DNA of 64,000 nucleotides from Cristatella mucedo (Eukaryota; Bryozoa; Phylactolaemata; Cristatellidae): NCBI GenBank assembly GCA_009760855.2, contig WPIO01000133.1, positions 334,501 to 398,500 of the forward strand, read 5' to 3'. Shown piece by piece: positions 61,885 to 64,000 of this stretch (position 1 is its first letter; each line of letters starts with the position of its first letter). The notes under the pieces were generated by a model. It saw only the letters and a program-made list of their open reading frames with translations, ran no database searches and was not told where the DNA came from. The position numbers and the translations under genes were made by a program.

Positions 61885-62475
61885 ATAATAATATTCTTAT
61901 AATACATTTGTATAGAGCCTTCTGAAAAGCTAAATAAAAGGCCTTTCTAAAGCAATTTACTTGTAAAGGAGGCTTAATCGAACGGTTACTGGTAAAGTGC
62001 ATAGGTTCTACAAAAACAACACGGTTAAGGTGCACGTACAATATCATCATTTAAATATGGTTTGTGGCAGCGTGCATAGGTTCAGCAGGCTTGATCAAAC
62101 AAAGAAAAATCTGAAAGCCGCCAAAAAAATCACTTTAGCTTCTTCTTAAATCATTTTCAAAGGAGAGTATGTTGTTTCCAGAGTTTATAAGCCCAATAAT
62201 TGAACGCATGGACTCCAAAAGAGTTGAGTTCACTGCAAATTAATGCTGAAGGAAAAGAGAGATTAAAGCATAAGGCACTAGGCCTGGCCTGGATGCAAAA
62301 AAGTTCTTATAAGTAGAATGGAGCCAGAGAATCAAGGGATCTAAAATTAAGTGACGAATCCTTGACTTCTTTACATTACTTGTCTCAGAGTCACTGCAGG
62401 TTGGTCAGCAGTTGTGTGGTGTGGCTACTGCTACGCCAACGTCAGACAAACCTAGCGGCAGAGTGGAGCAAATAT
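61885..62475 (-). mobile_element. Old LINE family A copy
   Basis: The minus-strand 3' UTR, terminal box (CCTTCTGAAAAGCTAAATAA) and C-terminal coding are still alignable (AATGGAGCCAGAGAATCAAG, GGGATCTAAAATTAAGTGAC). The reading frame is destroyed. Confidence 0.65.
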
Positions 62476-62499
62476 TCTCAAACAAAATTACTATAAAAT

Positions 62500-63000
62500 C
62501 AACTTACTAGTTGTGGGCATAGCAAGTGTGACTCGGAACTGGAAACCTGAACGCTCGCATCGGCTCTGCGAGCTAATTTCAACTGCAGCACCAGCACAAA
62601 ATCTAGGTAAACTGTTCAAAAATGACATTGGTTTAGTAGATGATAACGGCTAAACAGTCACTTCTGCCTACTTTGACCTGTATGTCATTTATATGACATT
62701 GGTCAATTTTGACTTGGAGACTGAGACCAAATAAGTTCATGAAAGACCAACTTCCAAAAATGACAAATGTCACTCGCAACTTGCACGCCTACGGAGCTCT
62801 GTGCATTGTGCTGTCAAACCATGGTAAAGAAAAAAGACACTCTACTGCTTAACTTGGGGGTGGTCAGTGTCAGTTTCCCGTCTTGAGTATAGCAGTTCGA
62901 CTTATGGATGGTCATGCAGAATTGGCTCCCAATCCACCAGCTCATCGAAATCAAGGTTCTTTTATTCACTTTGACGCACCTTTATCATATTATTTCAGCC
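62500..63000 (+). mobile_element. Old LINE family A RT fragment
   Basis: Plus-strand remnants: AAAATCAACTTACTAGTTGT, then CGGCTCTGCGAGC, AAAATCTAGGTAAACTGTTC, and TGCAGAATTGGCTCCCAATC (the LHWLPVKQ region). Opposite in orientation to the preceding old copy. Confidence 0.55.
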
Positions 63001-63179
63001 TGTCAGTCTTATAGCTGTAGCTCTCACAGCGAGGGCTATGACTGCAGCAGCACTTCAGTTCAACGAAAACTGCTTTAGGTTTATGCAGCATAGTTTAGAA
63101 GTATTTGGCATTACCTGGGTACTTTACCAGCCATCTTAAGACTGCTCGCATTTCTTTTCAATATATTGCCGATTCTTGA

Positions 63180-63473
63180 ACGTATATCATTCTGATTAAA
63201 GGCGAGGATGCAATATGGGAATATCTAAGTAATACAGTGCTAAAGAGGTGCATTGACGGCAAGCCTTACCAAATTGGTAGCTTCCTTAACAATACAATTT
63301 ATTATTCACGATCTTTAAGCGTAGAAAACTTGTCGTGCATTAATTTCACCATTAAGTTTACCGAGTACGCGAAAGGTACTGCCCTCACGAACAACTCGAG
63401 AATCTTTGAACTTCCCGATATGCGTCACCTTAAAAAAGCATCAAATGAAATCAAACGGTTGCCTGTGCCATAG
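63180..63473 (+). CDS. Probable 3'-terminal exon of an unrecognised (secreted?) protein
   Basis: Open frame from the stop at 63177 to the TAG at 63471-63473. A possible acceptor, ATTCTGATTAAAG, ends at 63201 and would give an exon encoding about 90 residues. No in-frame ATG precedes the coding-like part, so upstream exons are needed; none was found in the old LINE sequence immediately before it. The product has two Cys (in KRCIDG and LSCINF), three N-glycosylation sequons (NNT, NFT, NNS), and alternating hydrophobic residues (CINFTIKFTEYAKG) like a beta strand. I do not recognise the family. It could be a chance open frame. Confidence 0.35.
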   Translation, partial: TYIILIKGEDAIWEYLSNTVLKRCIDGKPYQIGSFLNNTIYYSRSLSVENLSCINFTIKFTEYAKGTALTNNSRIFELPDMRHLKKASNEIKRLPVP

Positions 63474-64000
63474 TCCAGGCGCCCAGGCGTGTGACACACT
63501 AATTGATTAAGCATTCTGCAATGCTAGGAGCAACCAAGCATTCACTGAACTCATAAAACCACCGAACGAGTGTTCCGGGATCACGAGATGAAGAACGTGG
63601 CTAAAACTGTTACACTCTGAGTAGAGCCTGTTTGACCTAGTTTTGTTTGTTGTAGCCTGTTTGACAAAGACGATTTTATCCAGCAACTCAAGATGCGAGC
63701 TCACGTAGTCTGTCGCTGTATTCAACGGGAATTTTTATATATCTCCAGCAATTAATACGGTCTACCCACTCGATTATTTCCTGTCAGGTACTGCTAGACG
63801 TCTCCTGCAAACTATTTTTAACAGCCGATGGTATTTCTGAGATAATTGTAGAATAACGCTGGTTATTTGATAGGGAATTGTTAGCAATTTTAGTTAGAGT
63901 TTTCAACTTTGGATTCAACCGAAATCTAAAGCGAAAAGTGAAGGTGGTATAGCTAATTGTTCCTGAACTGCGAAAGCCACTTCGCCAACGACCCTGTAAT
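63474..64000. other. Unassigned right end of the window
   Basis: No feature recognised. The possible exon ending at 63473 has no obvious AATAAA within this stretch. Confidence 0.3.

Overview
This window is animal (metazoan) nuclear DNA, very probably from an invertebrate. The evidence is GT-AG introns splitting small secreted-protein genes, TATA/CCAAT-type promoters, an AATAAA poly(A) signal, two families of CR1/L2-like non-LTR retrotransposons, tRNA-derived SINEs and very long dinucleotide microsatellites. No prokaryotic operon structure, CRISPR array or viral gene set was found. The species cannot be fixed from the sequence. Genes are sparse and most of the window is repeat-derived.

Layout. 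1-8.1 kb: unassigned DNA, (TG)n, (CT)n/(TA)n, (GA)n and (CTC/CTG)n tracts, a perfect 268-bp tandem duplication, a 31-bp palindromic tandem repeat and fragments of LINE families A and B. 8.1-20 kb: old LINE fragments, SINEs, a CpG-rich unique island near 14 kb, a (GA)n tract and a family-B LINE split by a nested SINE. 20-26.4 kb: long (CT)n/(CA)n/(CTCTGT)n tracts around unassigned sequence. 26.6-32.8 kb: a spliced host gene on the + strand with CCAAT and TATA elements, a signal-peptide exon and two further exons joined in phase, giving a 236-residue secreted cysteine-bearing protein that I do not recognise. 34.1-37.6 kb: LINE fragments. 37.8-46.9 kb: a tandem array of about 7.2 copies of a 1261-bp unit that carries a LINE-A 3' end and a decayed endonuclease-like segment; its right end runs into a longer LINE-A copy that may be its founder. 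48.2-49.8 kb, minus strand: a compact three-coding-exon gene for a 78-residue precursor with the full architecture of a cationic, amidated, tryptophan-rich antimicrobial or cytolytic peptide. 50.7-63 kb: a dense LINE graveyard, including an almost full-length but inactivated family-A element and a self-nested insertion that makes a roughly 0.5-kb-arm palindrome. 63.18-63.47 kb: a likely 3'-terminal exon of another unrecognised gene.

The main discovery candidate is the minus-strand peptide gene at 48,258-48,813. Its three exons correspond to the signal peptide, the acidic spacer, and the cleavage site plus cationic peptide. A TATA box and a candidate non-coding first exon lie about 0.95 kb upstream, and the intron between them holds a LINE-A 3' end. 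No functional partnership between the genes can be inferred: the two best-supported host genes are about 15 kb apart on opposite strands and share only that both encode secreted products.
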